From: an uncultured Methanobrevibacter sp.
GTDB taxonomy: Archaea > Methanobacteriota > Methanobacteria > Methanobacteriales > Methanobacteriaceae
Assembly: GCA_902796575.1 (NCBI GenBank)
Contig: CADBPS010000042.1
Span: 1 to 49,415, forward strand
Direction: 5' to 3'
Length of the DNA: 49,415 nucleotides
Below the pieces are notes generated by a model that was given only the letters and a program-made list of their open reading frames with translations, was not told the DNA's origin and ran no database searches. Below, in pieces: positions 8,736 through 17,794 of the stretch. Each line of letters begins with the position of its first letter. Position 1 is the first letter of the stretch. Both the position numbers and the translations under genes were made by a program.

Positions 8736-9767
8736 TTATATATGATAAAACATCTCTTTTATCTGCAGGAAATTCATTAAAGTCTGATTGCCTATAACAC
8801 CAGGCATGGAAAGTGCAACAAGAATTCCTAAAATACCGAAAACAATACCGATAGCCCAAATTACATATACTGCCTGTTTTTCGGTAATAGGCTTTCTGAT
8901 AACAAATCTGATTAATGATTTAAAACCTGTTACCGGCCTGATTAACTTACCGTCATCATCAACCTGAGTCGGCTTAAACTGCTGGCGCTCCATCACTCCG
9001 GCACTGTAGAATTTCATAGCTGCATCAATAATATTAGGCATCAGAACAATCAGTGCAATTAATTTTACACGTCCGATAAACGCAACAGAAACAATGGTAG
9101 CACCGATAATCAATGTTCCGGTATCTCCAGGAAAAATCTTTGCAGGATATTTGTTGAAGTATAAAAATGCAACAAGTGCACCTAACATACTCATACTAAT
9201 TATAGTTACATCGTATTTGCCTAAAATAATACATGAAATGGTCAGAGATGTCAGGGATATAATACCTAAACCCGATTCAATACCGTTAAGACCGGCCAGC
9301 ATATTGGTCAGATTGGATCCGATTGAAATAGCTATTGGAATTGAAATCAAATATAATATTCCAACATTAGGTGGTGCAACCCAAATCAGAGGAAGACCGG
9401 CAAGGAACAGTAAAAAGAACTTTTCCTTTGATGACAATACCAGTAAATCATCGACAATACCAATGATTCCCACCAATAATATAACCACCAGAACAATAGC
9501 CAGGGGCAATGTTAAAAGGTCATGCATATATATGCCTGAAAACATTCCTATGATAAAACCAAAAAGAATACCAAAACCCCCCATTTCAGCAACGATAGGC
9601 TTCCATGACTTGTGTAAATCCTTACCGACAATATTGGCATCCTGCAGTTTTCTAATAATTCTTGGCATTGAAAGCCTTGTTACAAGAAAAGAGAGTAATC
9701 CACAAATTGCGGCTATTATATATAGGGGTAGTTGAGGCAATATCATCATTGTAATCATCAAATCCAT
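8736..9767 (-). CDS. GT4/MraY-like UDP-sugar:polyprenol-phosphate sugar-1-phosphate transferase
   Basis: About 343 residues from ATG 9767; an upstream frame to 9893 would overlap the preceding gene and is less likely. It has around ten membrane segments, the conserved loops KPIVAEMGGFGIL, GIVDDL, NMLAGLNGIESGLG and IFPGDTGTL, all typical of the MraY/WecA/GPT superfamily. In Methanobacteriales such enzymes start lipid-linked synthesis of pseudomurein precursors or N-glycans. Which of the two cannot be decided from sequence. A TATA box at 9801-9808 lies inside the end of the preceding gene. Confidence 0.87.
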   Translation of the reverse strand: MDLMITMMILPQLPLYIIAAICGLLSFLVTRLSMPRIIRKLQDANIVGKDLHKSWKPIVAEMGGFGILFGFIIGMFSGIYMHDLLTLPLAIVLVVILLVGIIGIVDDLLVLSSKEKFFLLFLAGLPLIWVAPPNVGILYLISIPIAISIGSNLTNMLAGLNGIESGLGIISLTSLTISCIILGKYDVTIISMSMLGALVAFLYFNKYPAKIFPGDTGTLIIGATIVSVAFIGRVKLIALIVLMPNIIDAAMKFYSAGVMERQQFKPTQVDDDGKLIRPVTGFKSLIRFVIRKPITEKQAVYVIWAIGIVFGILGILVALSMPGVIGNQTLMNFLQIKEMFYHI

Positions 9768-9800
9768 TGATCTTCTATTTATAGTTATGATAATTACTTG

Positions 9801-9808
9801 TATATAAA
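9801..9808 (-). promoter_or_regulatory. TATA box of the GT4 gene
   Basis: TTTTATATA read on the minus strand, 34-41 bases upstream of the ATG at 9767. Confidence 0.45.
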
Positions 9809-9813
9809 ACAAA

Positions 9814-10278
9814 CTATTTATTATTAAGGATATAATAAACGCTTCGAAGAGGAATGTTGAGCTTATCAGATATTTCCTTCGGCTTAAGACCATCCTGTCT
9901 TAATGATTTAATTTCAGCATAATCATGTTTTTTGGTGCTGGTATTTAATTTAACTTTGTTTCTTCTAAGTAAATAATAAACTCTGTTAAGGGGAATATCA
10001 AATATATCTGCAATTTCAGCTGCCTTATATCCCTCACGAGCCAGTTGCAATAATTCTTCTTCATAATCACATGACTGTTTAGAATTACCCCAGTGATATT
10101 CCTTTACAATATCAATGTCCAGCTGTTTAAGAGCATAAATATAATCATCAGAAGTTCTATTGTAAACGCTAGGAGCACATGTTATTTTTTCAAGATTTGG
10201 ATATTCTTCCAGCAGATCCATGACCATAGATGAGGTCAGGGCTTTTGTTACATGAACTGATGTTACATCTTCATCCAT
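9814..10278 (-). CDS. DUF1699-like protein with two C-terminal HTH motifs
   Basis: 154 residues. The first ~75 residues (VHVTKALTSSMVMDLLEEYP then ITCAPSVYNRT) resemble archaeal DUF1699 proteins from memory, a family without assigned function. Two helix-turn-helix units follow in tandem, each ending in a near-identical phrase (IPLNRVYYLL at ~105 and IPLRSVYYIL at ~142). This suggests DNA binding with duplicated recognition helices. It sits 12 bases after the DUF530-like gene in the MetG operon. The regulator role is inference. Confidence 0.6.
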   Translation of the reverse strand: MDEDVTSVHVTKALTSSMVMDLLEEYPNLEKITCAPSVYNRTSDDYIYALKQLDIDIVKEYHWGNSKQSCDYEEELLQLAREGYKAAEIADIFDIPLNRVYYLLRRNKVKLNTSTKKHDYAEIKSLRQDGLKPKEISDKLNIPLRSVYYILNNK

Positions 10279-10290
10279 AATTTTACACCA

Positions 10291-11868
10291 TTATTTCTTT
10301 ATCAAATCCAGGAACTTCTTGGATTTAACGCTTTTAGGGTTTTTAATATTATTAACGTTTTTAATTTCCTTTTTAATCTTGGATTCATTGACATAAAATA
10401 CATTGCTGATTTTTTCCAAATCAATATTAGTGTTCAGACTTAAAATAGCTGCACCTAATGCCTGGTGATTGACCTTGATATTTGAATTTTTCAGCTGCTT
10501 TTCAAATTTGAATTTCTCATATAAAATTAAGTCCTTTTCAAATATTTCAATTATTTTAATGTTGGTAAAATGATTTAAAACATGAATAACTTCTGAAAAT
10601 GCATTCTGAAAGACTTTTCTTTGTTGGCGGTCAAGTTCAACACGAATGTATGGAAATGGTCCTGTTGTAATTTTACGGTTTGAAACTGATGTGGTTAAAT
10701 AATACTTAAAAATATCCCATGTTATAAGGGTCAGAGCTATATTTTCAAAAATTGTTTTTTCGATAGCATCACGGGTTTTAAGATCCCTTTTAAGGGACCT
10801 GTTCAGTTCGCCGTATCTGTTTATATAATGGTATTTTTCGAATTCTTCATTTATTTTGTTTTCACGCCATAATTCTATTTCACTGGTATCAAACTCATCT
10901 ATAAATGTCGGCGTGTAATTGCGGTACTTTTGAATTATATTATCATAATTTTTTATTCTTTTAAAATTGCTTATTTCCTGTTTTAAAATATCGTCCCGGA
11001 TACTTTCAATTATTTTTTCCGAGTAACGCGCATAAGCCAATGCCAATGCTGTTCTAGAATGATTATCATCAATAATAGCTGGTTTTGTTCTGTGGAACTC
11101 CAGTTTTTCAATCCTTACACCTTTTCCATAGGTTTTTCTCAGTTCCTCTTCATAATTATCAACAAATTCAGTATCTATTGTTGTTTTTTTTCTAATCCAG
11201 CGTTTGTTTTTATCCCTGTATCGAAACAGCAATGATATGGTTTTAACATGGCCAGTACGTTCCTGTTTAAGTGTATTTATAACTTTTTTAAAGGAATTTC
11301 TTCCATGAGTGGATAGATTAGCTCTAAGTACTCTGTAATCACCAGATAATGGTAAAAACGGTATTATATCTACTCTATGCGTATTTTCGGGACTGAATTT
11401 AAAAGAAAATGAATGTGATTTGCATGTACATTGAGCATTCATTCGCTTATAATCAGCAAATGAATATTTTTTATAACATGAATCACATTTAAGGTAACAA
11501 AACTGGTTCAAATTCCCCAAAGCTATTTGGTGTGAGTCAATAGCTGATTTAACCCTATCCAAAATGTTTTTCTTGGCATTTGCCTTGTTTCTAAACATCT
11601 GATTGTGACGGCTGTTCTCACCAACTTCGTCAAGGGAAATCTCACCGACAGCTTTGTTGCCGTATTTATTCAGGGAAGTAAATGGTGCACCATAACCCTG
11701 CAGCTCCATATTCTTCCTGAAGTTTTTCAAATGGTCTAATCTGTCATCAAGTTTAAAATAAAGCTCTTTGAAATAATCAAAATCATCAATATTATCAATG
11801 CTAATGGAATCATTTGAAATTTCTTTTAAATATTCTTCAGCTTTAATAACAAGGACAGATTCATTCAT
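10291..11868 (-). CDS. DUF530-like archaeal protein with zinc-binding cysteines
   Basis: 525 residues. A CxxxCxxC cluster at about residues 123-130 followed by CTC at about 149-151 suggests a zinc site. The rest is basic and helical, and the C-terminal part from ~460 (AAILSLNTNIDLEKISNVFYV) has a helical turn-helix look. I believe this is the DUF530 family, which in methanogens occurs next to methionyl-tRNA synthetase; family assignment is from memory. It starts 11 bases downstream of metG, so it is co-transcribed. Function unknown; nucleic-acid binding is plausible given charge and ribbon. Confidence 0.6.
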   Translation of the reverse strand: MNESVLVIKAEEYLKEISNDSISIDNIDDFDYFKELYFKLDDRLDHLKNFRKNMELQGYGAPFTSLNKYGNKAVGEISLDEVGENSRHNQMFRNKANAKKNILDRVKSAIDSHQIALGNLNQFCYLKCDSCYKKYSFADYKRMNAQCTCKSHSFSFKFSPENTHRVDIIPFLPLSGDYRVLRANLSTHGRNSFKKVINTLKQERTGHVKTISLLFRYRDKNKRWIRKKTTIDTEFVDNYEEELRKTYGKGVRIEKLEFHRTKPAIIDDNHSRTALALAYARYSEKIIESIRDDILKQEISNFKRIKNYDNIIQKYRNYTPTFIDEFDTSEIELWRENKINEEFEKYHYINRYGELNRSLKRDLKTRDAIEKTIFENIALTLITWDIFKYYLTTSVSNRKITTGPFPYIRVELDRQQRKVFQNAFSEVIHVLNHFTNIKIIEIFEKDLILYEKFKFEKQLKNSNIKVNHQALGAAILSLNTNIDLEKISNVFYVNESKIKKEIKNVNNIKNPKSVKSKKFLDLIKK

Positions 11869-11879
11869 ATTAATCTATT

Positions 11880-13862
11880 TTACTGGATTTGCTCACCGAT
11901 ATCACAGTCATCAGGAGTTAATAATGCTCCGCTTTCACCGGTTGCAAGAAGCATACCTTCAGATAATGTACCGAATAATTTAGCAGGTTTTAAGTTAACA
12001 AGGACTGCAACTTTTCTGTCAATCAGTTCTTCCGGATTGTAGAATTTTGCTAATCCTGCAACAATCTGGCGGGTTTCTTCACCGATATCAACCTGCAGCT
12101 TTAAGAGCTTATCAGATTTTTCAATTTTTTCGGCTTCCTTGATTTGTCCAATTCTAATATCTACTTTATCAAAATAATCAATATCAATAATATCACTCAT
12201 ATTTTCATCTCCACTATCATTCAAATTCTTTTGCAGTTTTTCTTTCTGATATGCAATAACATCATCATCAATCTTTTTAAACAAAGGTTTAGCCTTTTTA
12301 ACAGCATAACCTTCAGGGAGGAATACTTTGGCATCATCCCATTCATCTGCATTGGATAAACTTAAAATTTTTGCAATTTCATCGGCTTTTGAAGGTAAAA
12401 ATGGTTTCAATACAATAGCCATTACCTTAGCAAGCTGATTTGATAAATACAGACAGTTGCTTGCCTTTTGGAAATCCTGTTTAACTGCTTTCCATGGTTC
12501 CTGATCATTGAAGTACTTATTACCGCTTTTAGCTACTTTAAATATTTCAAGCAGGGCTTCCCTAAATTCATAGTTGCTGATATGTTCTCCAACAGTATCC
12601 GGCAGGGCTTTGATTTGAGATTCAAATTTCAAATCATCATCGGATGGATTTTCATAAACAGGGACTTTTGAATCAAAGAATTTGCGTGTAAATGTGAAAG
12701 TCCTATGCAGGAGATTACCGATGACATCAGCCAATTCATCATTATTTCTCCTTTGAAAATCATCCCATGAAAAATCAGAATCCTTGTTTAAAGGTGCATT
12801 AATGGTTAAATAGTATCTAAGTAAATCTGCATCAAAATCCCTGACAAAATCATCAATCCAAATAACCCAGTTTTTACTGGTGGACATCTTTTCCCCTTCA
12901 AGGGATAAAAATTCACCTGCATAAATCATATCCGGCAGCTTGCAGTCATGAGCCTTTAAAAGTCCCGGCCAGAAAATTGAATGATGATAAATAATGTCCT
13001 TTCCAATGAAATGAACAACATAGTCGTTCCAGTAGTCTTCCCATTTAACGCCCGTGGCTCTTGACCATTGGGCAGCTGATGAGATATAACCTAAAAATGC
13101 TTCAATCCAAACATAAAGCACCTTACCTTCAGCGCCATCAATAGGAACAGGAATACCCCAGTCCATATCTCTGGTTAAAACCCAATCATTCAGCCCTTCC
13201 TTAAGCCAGTTGGAAGCATAATTTTTAACGTTGGCAGGTAAATTATCATTATTGTTAATATAATCTTTTAATGTATCTTCAAACTCAGACAGTTTAAATG
13301 CATACTGGTAGGTATCTTTAATTACGGGAGTGCCTCCACAGGTCATACATCTCGGACTGTCAAGTTCTGTGGGTTCAAGCGCTCTGCCGCATTTTTCACA
13401 GTGATCACCACGGGCTTCACTGCCACAGACAGGACATAATCCTTCAACGTAACGGTCAGGCAGGAATTTGTGACAATCATTACAGTAGAGCTGCTGAATA
13501 TCAAGCTTGTAAATCAGCCCGGATTCATATAAATCCTTAAAAAAATTCTGAGCAATTTCATAATGAATCTTATCGGTAGTACGGGTGAAATTATCCAGGG
13601 AAATATTCATGGATTCAACATCACGGACAATCATATCATGATAACGCTTGGAAATTTCAATAGGTTTTTTATTTTCCTTATCTGCTTTAACAGCTATTGG
13701 AGTACCATGTTCATCAGTGGCACATACCATCAGCACATCATTGCCTACCATACGATTGTATCTGGCAAAAATATCTGCAGGCAGATATGTAGAACGAATA
13801 TGGCCTAAATGACAAGGCCCGTTTGCATAAGGAAGTGCACATGAAATAAATATCTTTGTCAT
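11880..13862 (-). CDS. metG: Methionyl-tRNA synthetase with C-terminal tRNA-binding domain
   Basis: 660 residues. The class I HIGH motif reads HLGH at residues 18-21 and the KMSKS loop reads KMSTS near residue 324. A double zinc knuckle with CxxC pairs is at about 125-175. The last ~110 residues form a Trbp111/EMAP-II-like OB fold ([20 protein letters not shown]), which increases tRNA affinity. It charges initiator and elongator tRNAMet. AGGAGAAC precedes the ATG. It heads an operon with the two following genes. Confidence 0.97.
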   Translation of the reverse strand: MTKIFISCALPYANGPCHLGHIRSTYLPADIFARYNRMVGNDVLMVCATDEHGTPIAVKADKENKKPIEISKRYHDMIVRDVESMNISLDNFTRTTDKIHYEIAQNFFKDLYESGLIYKLDIQQLYCNDCHKFLPDRYVEGLCPVCGSEARGDHCEKCGRALEPTELDSPRCMTCGGTPVIKDTYQYAFKLSEFEDTLKDYINNNDNLPANVKNYASNWLKEGLNDWVLTRDMDWGIPVPIDGAEGKVLYVWIEAFLGYISSAAQWSRATGVKWEDYWNDYVVHFIGKDIIYHHSIFWPGLLKAHDCKLPDMIYAGEFLSLEGEKMSTSKNWVIWIDDFVRDFDADLLRYYLTINAPLNKDSDFSWDDFQRRNNDELADVIGNLLHRTFTFTRKFFDSKVPVYENPSDDDLKFESQIKALPDTVGEHISNYEFREALLEIFKVAKSGNKYFNDQEPWKAVKQDFQKASNCLYLSNQLAKVMAIVLKPFLPSKADEIAKILSLSNADEWDDAKVFLPEGYAVKKAKPLFKKIDDDVIAYQKEKLQKNLNDSGDENMSDIIDIDYFDKVDIRIGQIKEAEKIEKSDKLLKLQVDIGEETRQIVAGLAKFYNPEELIDRKVAVLVNLKPAKLFGTLSEGMLLATGESGALLTPDDCDIGEQIQ

Positions 13863-14178
13863 TAATTTGTTCTCCTAAATTTTTTAACTATGATTACATT
13901 TGTTAATCATTATTAATAAAATAATCTACATCAAAAATATTAAAAAAAGAATTTATTTTACAGATAATCATTATAAAGGGAAATTATATTATTTAACATT
14001 GATATTGAAGTTTTTAATTAATATATTGTTCATTTAAATATTTCCTGCTGATTGATACTAAATTAAATAGAAAAAATCGAGTCTCTAAAATTGGATGAAA
14101 TAGAAATAATACTTTAATAAAAAAATTGCCTTTGAAAATAAGTTAATTTTTTAAAAGATGAATGAAAAATAGAAAAGC
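13863..14178. other. AT-rich divergent intergenic region between metG and priL
   Basis: 316 bases with no gene. It must contain promoters for both metG (minus) and priL (plus); several TATA-like stretches are present (for example around 14021-14037) but no single one stands out. No structured RNA or repeat was recognised. Confidence 0.5.
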
Positions 14179-15501
14179 ATGGTTGAAGTTTCATATATAA
14201 ATCCACTGTCAAATGAAGGAAGGGAAATCATAAGAAGATATGGTGATTTAAACCAGCTTGAAAAGGAAAATGAATATCTCATTGAAGAGGTAATTCACAC
14301 TACAAATCAAAAAATCTCAAATGATGATTTAATTCCAAAATCATACAAAGATCTTGCGTTTAAAAGAATACAATGGGCAATAGAAAAGAAAAACAATAAG
14401 AATTACAGTCAGAATGAATTTGAATACCTGCTGAATGATGCTCTCTGTAAACAGGATACTGTAGTTTATCATGTTTTATGTCAGGCAATAGCTATTCAGT
14501 TTAACATCGGGTCACGGGAGACAAGATTATTTATAGAGTCACAGGGAGTACTTGTACAGGAAAGATTATCCAAATTAACTCCATTAGTTCGAAATGAAAT
14601 AATTGATGAAATTTTAGAAGAGATAAAAACTGACGGGGCGATAAAATGGAATTCCCTAAAGGATATAATAGCTTCAAAAAAACTGAAATTAAGCGAACTG
14701 CTGATAAGTGACGGAGATATTATTCTTCAGCAAAATGAATTTATGGACGAATATGGAAGTAAATTTACAGACAGAAGTCCTGAGAGAATGTACAATATAC
14801 TTGTGGGAGACAGTGTAAAGGAGTTAATATTGTCCCGTTTAATAATGCAGAAAACGGAAGAATACATTAAAAAGATAAAGGAAATGTCTGCAAGAGTTGA
14901 AATGCATCCTTCAATTGTAGAGCTTGCAGAGGAACTTAAAGATTTTATTCCAAGTGAAATAAGCAAGTATAATCAGTACTATGAAGGCAGCGGCGGAGTG
15001 TATGGAAGTGTTCAGGCAGGCAAACTAAACCCTGAGGCATTTCCTCCATGTATTGAAAATACCGTAAATGGAGTAACATCGGGAGGAAGAAATGATGCTA
15101 TAGTGCTGCTTTTAACTTCATTTGCTTCATACGCACGGTTATATCCAAGGATATTTGCATCTGATGAAACTATGAAAGTATCGGATTTGGATCCTGATTT
15201 GAATATAACCCGAAATGAGATATTGCCTCTGATTTTTGATGCTGCAGACAACTGTACCCCTCCGTTATTTGAAGATCAGCCTCAGGAAAAAGTAAATATC
15301 ATATCCAAATTGGGATTTGGAATGCACAGTGACATTGATATTAATCATGAAGGGGAAACAACGTGGTATACACCGATGAGCTGTGAGAAAATAAAAATAC
15401 ATCTGCCCCAATTATGTAAACCTGACGGATCGTGCAAGGGAATTAACAATCCTCTGTCATGTTATGGGCGTAAAAAGTTCCAGTTGGACAAGAAAAAATA
15501 G
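14179..15501 (+). CDS. priL: DNA primase large subunit PriL
   Basis: 440 residues. The N-terminal helical domain begins EVSYINPLSNEGREIIRRYG. The C-terminal iron-sulfur domain starts at PPCIENTVNG (C~290) and has further cysteines at about 359, 401, 412, 419 and 429 (CKGINNPLSC), giving the expected four 4Fe-4S ligands plus extras. With PriS (not in this window) it makes RNA/DNA primers at the fork. The ATG lacks a strong ribosome binding site. Confidence 0.92.
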   Translation: MVEVSYINPLSNEGREIIRRYGDLNQLEKENEYLIEEVIHTTNQKISNDDLIPKSYKDLAFKRIQWAIEKKNNKNYSQNEFEYLLNDALCKQDTVVYHVLCQAIAIQFNIGSRETRLFIESQGVLVQERLSKLTPLVRNEIIDEILEEIKTDGAIKWNSLKDIIASKKLKLSELLISDGDIILQQNEFMDEYGSKFTDRSPERMYNILVGDSVKELILSRLIMQKTEEYIKKIKEMSARVEMHPSIVELAEELKDFIPSEISKYNQYYEGSGGVYGSVQAGKLNPEAFPPCIENTVNGVTSGGRNDAIVLLLTSFASYARLYPRIFASDETMKVSDLDPDLNITRNEILPLIFDAADNCTPPLFEDQPQEKVNIISKLGFGMHSDIDINHEGETTWYTPMSCEKIKIHLPQLCKPDGSCKGINNPLSCYGRKKFQLDKKK

Positions 15502-15529
15502 TTCAATTTTTAATTAAAAAAAAATAGTT

Positions 15530-15549
15530 AAGACCTTATTCAAGGTCTT
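15530..15549. terminator. Hairpin between convergent priL and vWA genes
   Basis: AAGACCTT and AAGGTCTT form a perfect 8-bp stem with a 4-nt loop, preceded on the + strand by A-rich and on the - strand followed by T-rich sequence (complement of the A9 run at ~15516). It likely ends transcription of the vWA gene and of priL. Confidence 0.55.
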
Positions 15550-15580
15550 CTTTCCAATCATTTTCAATGTAGCCTTTGTT

Positions 15581-16134
15581 TTAAAAAGAAACTCGGGCTC
15601 TGGTAACTGCGTTATACATTTTTTCAATTCCATCACGGGATTTAACATAATTGGAAGTACGTGATTTTTTAATTCCGAATCTTGCAGCTTCAGCATATGA
15701 ATCAATATCTGCTCCAAGATATATAAACTCCCAGTTGTGATTGTTTATCATATTTTTAATCTGGCGTCTAGTGAATTCTACTGAAGCATTTTCACGTCCG
15801 TCAGTGGTGATTACAAATAAAACTTTGTTGTCTATTTCTTTATCCAAGGTTAGAATAGTTTTTCCGATTGCATCCAAAAGTGCAGTTGAGCCTCTTACAT
15901 AGTATTCTTTTTCTGTGAGATTTTCGACTTCATAAAGATCTTTTCTTTTGTACAGCATTTCATATTCATGGTCAAAGAGAATTGTTGTTACATTGCTTTT
16001 ACTTTCTGGGCTTTTTCTCTTGATATAAAAGAATTAAATCCCCCAATAGTGTCTTTTTCGGAACCGTACATTGACCCGCTTCTATCCAACAAAAATACAA
16101 TGTCTATTTTTTCTGAATTTGCTTTAGTATCCAC
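15581..16134 (-). pseudogene. Frameshifted von Willebrand factor A domain protein
   Basis: Two reading frames make one vWA protein. The upstream part from the GTG at 16134 (GGAGAT six bases before it) encodes IDIVFLLDRSGSM with the MIDAS motif DxSGS and runs to a stop at 15988. The downstream part resumes in another frame as VTTILFDHEYEMLYKRKDL and continues through VRGSTALLDAIG and FVITTDGREN to the stop at 15581. Restoring one base near 15993-15998 would join them. This may be an authentic pseudogene, a phase-variable gene or a base-call error. No homopolymer lies at the junction, which argues slightly against slippage. Confidence 0.75.
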
Positions 16135-16270
16135 AATACCATCTCCATTAATATGTTGTGTACAAAATGTACTTAAAATGTGAGTATAAACTTTTTGATA
16201 ATATCGAAATATTACTGTAAAAAATTTCAAAAAGAATCTTTCATCACGACATCTGATTCAAGTTTCAAAA

Positions 16271-16339
16271 AAAGTTCATAAGCACATCTTATACACAAGG
16301 ATATCATATAAACAAAATTAATTAAAATAAATTGCAATA
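16271..16339 (-). repeat. 69-bp element shared with the tfb upstream region (copy 1)
   Basis: An ungapped 69-base stretch matches 48987-49055 at 57 of 69 positions. On the minus strand it holds TTTATATG, the likely TATA box of the vWA gene, with a leader of about 150 bases to the GTG at 16134. Confidence 0.8.
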
Positions 16340-16393
16340 TTATGTAACATTGATTTAAAATAGTTAAAGTATTATTAAACATCAAATATAATA

Positions 16394-17065
16394 CTAAAGC
16401 GAGTGATAATATTTTTGAGTTAACTTGCAGTTGCTTAAACACTTGCTGCAGCCCAGACCTGCCTTATATTGATCCATAACATATTGAGAGCAGGCTTCAA
16501 TATCTATAATATCCTCTCTGGATAATCGGGAATTCCATTTCCGGGGATTAACCGCATCAACAGGACATGCTTTTTGACATTCTTCACAATCATCGCATAA
16601 TGAATCAGTAATCGGAGTACCAATCTCCAAAGGCATGTTAGTCAGTACTGATGAAAGTACAACAGCAGAACCATATTCTTCACAGACGAATAATGCAGAT
16701 CTCCCAATCCATCCCAGTCCCGAAGATGTTGCAACTGTTTTATATGGAATTTTTGAAAGGAGTTTATCCATATCAAATCCGTTTCTCTGAAGAGTTAATG
16801 CAAATGCATCATAACCGTTATTTTTAATTAATTTTTCAGCATCAATAGCTATTTCTTTTAATCTGTCAGCCTCCCGGTGAAATCTCATCCAGTAATATTT
16901 ATAGTCTTCATCAATAATAGCCCGAATACATTCTTTTGGAAGTTTCATAACCAGTGAAATAGCAAAATTGTATTGCGGAAAATCTTCAGCATTAATAGCT
17001 GTATATCCCACTTTGGATACACCCTTATTTTTCAGATAATTTTTCAAAAAGATTCCATCGAACAT
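16394..17065 (-). CDS. QueG-like double 4Fe-4S cluster protein
   Basis: 223 residues. The centre has VATSSGLGWIGRSALFV, typical of epoxyqueuosine-reductase-like proteins. Residues ~158-171 (CDDCEECQKACPVD) and ~207-213 (CSKCLSNC) supply two 4Fe-4S clusters. It is shorter than bacterial QueG (~350 residues) and lacks the C-terminal HEAT repeats, as in the many short archaeal and clostridial homologues, so true epoxyqueuosine reduction is doubtful. A role in corrinoid-dependent or general redox chemistry is possible. No ribosome binding site is obvious at 17065. Confidence 0.75.
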   Translation of the reverse strand: MFDGIFLKNYLKNKGVSKVGYTAINAEDFPQYNFAISLVMKLPKECIRAIIDEDYKYYWMRFHREADRLKEIAIDAEKLIKNNGYDAFALTLQRNGFDMDKLLSKIPYKTVATSSGLGWIGRSALFVCEEYGSAVVLSSVLTNMPLEIGTPITDSLCDDCEECQKACPVDAVNPRKWNSRLSREDIIDIEACSQYVMDQYKAGLGCSKCLSNCKLTQKYYHSL

Positions 17066-17157
17066 TAATTGAAATTATAACATAAGTCATATTTAAATAT
17101 GATGACAACATACCATAATATAACTCGTGTTATTTTTTCAGATGTTTCATTTAAAAG

Positions 17158-17173
17158 TTTAGGCATACCTAAA
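17158..17173. promoter_or_regulatory. Palindromic operator-like site 1 (TTTAGG-N4-CCTAAA)
   Basis: Six-base arms TTTAGG and CCTAAA with a 4-base centre, 14 bases upstream of the TATA box at 17187. The half-site resembles the TTAGG/CCTAA core recognised by DtxR/MntR-type metal-dependent repressors, though with a shorter spacing than the 19-bp bacterial box. The regulator is inferred. Confidence 0.55.
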
Positions 17174-17179
17174 AAATAA

Positions 17180-17194
17180 CGAAACATTTATATA
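17180..17194 (+). promoter_or_regulatory. BRE and TATA box of candidate RNA gene
   Basis: A purine-rich BRE-like segment (CGAAAC, 17180-17185) is followed by TTTATATA at 17187-17194. A start would be expected near 17214-17220, between the two palindromes. Confidence 0.55.
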
Positions 17195-17229
17195 CTATGA
17201 GTTACAACATTATAGATAGTGATGTAAAG

Positions 17230-17243
17230 TTAGGCTCGCCTAA
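17230..17243. promoter_or_regulatory. Palindromic operator-like site 2 (TTAGGC-TC-GCCTAA)
   Basis: A perfect palindrome with 6-base arms located roughly +13 to +28 from the predicted start, 71 bases centre-to-centre from site 1. A pair of sites bracketing the promoter is a typical repressor layout. Confidence 0.55.
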
Positions 17244-17372
17244 AAACACATTACTACCATTAGTCATAGACTAATACTCTCCAAAATCAAAAATTGAATT
17301 AGTTTTCCACAATTTTCTAATTCAAAAAGGAAAAAAATATCTGCCATATAATTTTTTCCGAAGTACAAGTCA

Positions 17373-17399
17373 AGGCGTTTAAACTGCCATTAAACGCCT
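17373..17399. terminator. 10-bp hairpin between convergent RNA candidate and tfs
   Basis: AGGCGTTTAA and TTAAACGCCT with a 7-nt loop. On the + strand it is followed by TATTATCTCTTATTTT. It can serve the candidate RNA and the tfs transcript coming from the other side. Confidence 0.55.
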
Positions 17400-17432
17400 A
17401 TATTATCTCTTATTTTGAACAAATATTTTAAC

Positions 17433-17744
17433 TTAACTTCGCCACGTATTTCCGCATTTGGCACAGCGTATAAAATTAGTAGTAGATTCATCAGCAGAAC
17501 GTGTCTGAACAGACCACCAGTATCCTTTAGTTCCGCCACATTTATAACAGGTGATTCTGGTAGTAGGCAGCGCCTTATCTAAATTGTCTGTAACGATTAT
17601 TTCAATGTCCTTATTTTTCTCACCTTTAAACTTATACTGTTCAATCAAGTCATTTTTTGATAAGGATTTAGTATAACCGCAGCTGCACTTAATTTTTCCC
17701 TTTTCAGGCATCAGCATAGAACCGCAATTCGGACAGAATTCCAC
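17433..17744 (-). CDS. tfs: Transcription factor S (TFS/TFIIS-like)
   Basis: 103 residues. The N-terminal zinc ribbon has C4, C7, C20 and C22. The C-terminal TFIIS-type ribbon has the cysteine pairs CYKC and CAKC with the acidic DE dipeptide (SADEST) needed to stimulate RNA polymerase transcript cleavage. The start is a GTG with GGTGATTTT directly upstream. Presence of the DE pair indicates the cleavage factor, not the RPB9-like subunit. Confidence 0.93.
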   Translation of the reverse strand: MEFCPNCGSMLMPEKGKIKCSCGYTKSLSKNDLIEQYKFKGEKNKDIEIIVTDNLDKALPTTRITCYKCGGTKGYWWSVQTRSADESTTNFIRCAKCGNTWRS

Positions 17745-17767
17745 AAAATCACCAAAAAAAGTTTTTA

Positions 17768-17794
17768 TTTTAGTTAATATGAAATTAACTAAAA
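17768..17794. terminator. Perfect 11-bp inverted repeat over the YhgE stop codon
   Basis: TTTTAGTTAAT and ATTAACTAAAA with a 5-nt loop cover the stop codon of the YhgE-like gene; a T7 run follows at 17753-17759 on the minus strand, just before the tfs ribosome binding site. It may end the YhgE transcript or lie in the tfs leader. Confidence 0.5.

Larger units (their letters stand above)
17215..17404 (+). ncRNA. Candidate structured non-coding RNA, possibly metal-regulated
   Basis: After the inferred start the sequence offers three perfect stems: 17259-17265 with 17269-17275 (7 bp, 3-nt loop), 17294-17302 with 17317-17325 (9 bp), and 17373-17382 with 17390-17399 (10 bp, GC-containing, 7-nt loop). 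The last is followed by a T-rich stretch. The converging gene downstream rules out a 5' leader. No start codon with a ribosome binding site opens a useful frame after the predicted start. I know no described family it matches. Confidence 0.45.
17066..17432. other. Non-coding intergenic region with a candidate RNA gene
   Basis: 367 bases without a credible protein gene. It holds a promoter flanked by two palindromes and a run of hairpins ending in a strong stem; these are listed separately. Confidence 0.7.

Noticed and set aside
9094-9735. 213-codon + strand open frame
   Set aside because: It is antisense to the well-supported GT4 membrane protein; the low-complexity Ile/Pro/Asn composition is that of a reverse-strand shadow.
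15514-15717. 67-codon minus-strand frame overlapping the vWA gene
   Set aside because: It is out of frame with the recognisable vWA protein and has no domain.
16394-17065. True epoxyqueuosine reductase (QueG)
   Set aside because: Archaea use archaeosine and lack queuosine; the protein is too short and lacks the C-terminal repeats, so only the Fe-S core similarity is kept.
17197-17274. 25-codon + strand frame MSYNIIDSDVKLGSPKNTLL...
   Set aside because: Its ATG lies three bases after the TATA box, before the expected transcription start, and has no ribosome binding site. The frame ends within a hairpin. A non-coding RNA explains the region better, though a peptide from another promoter cannot be excluded.
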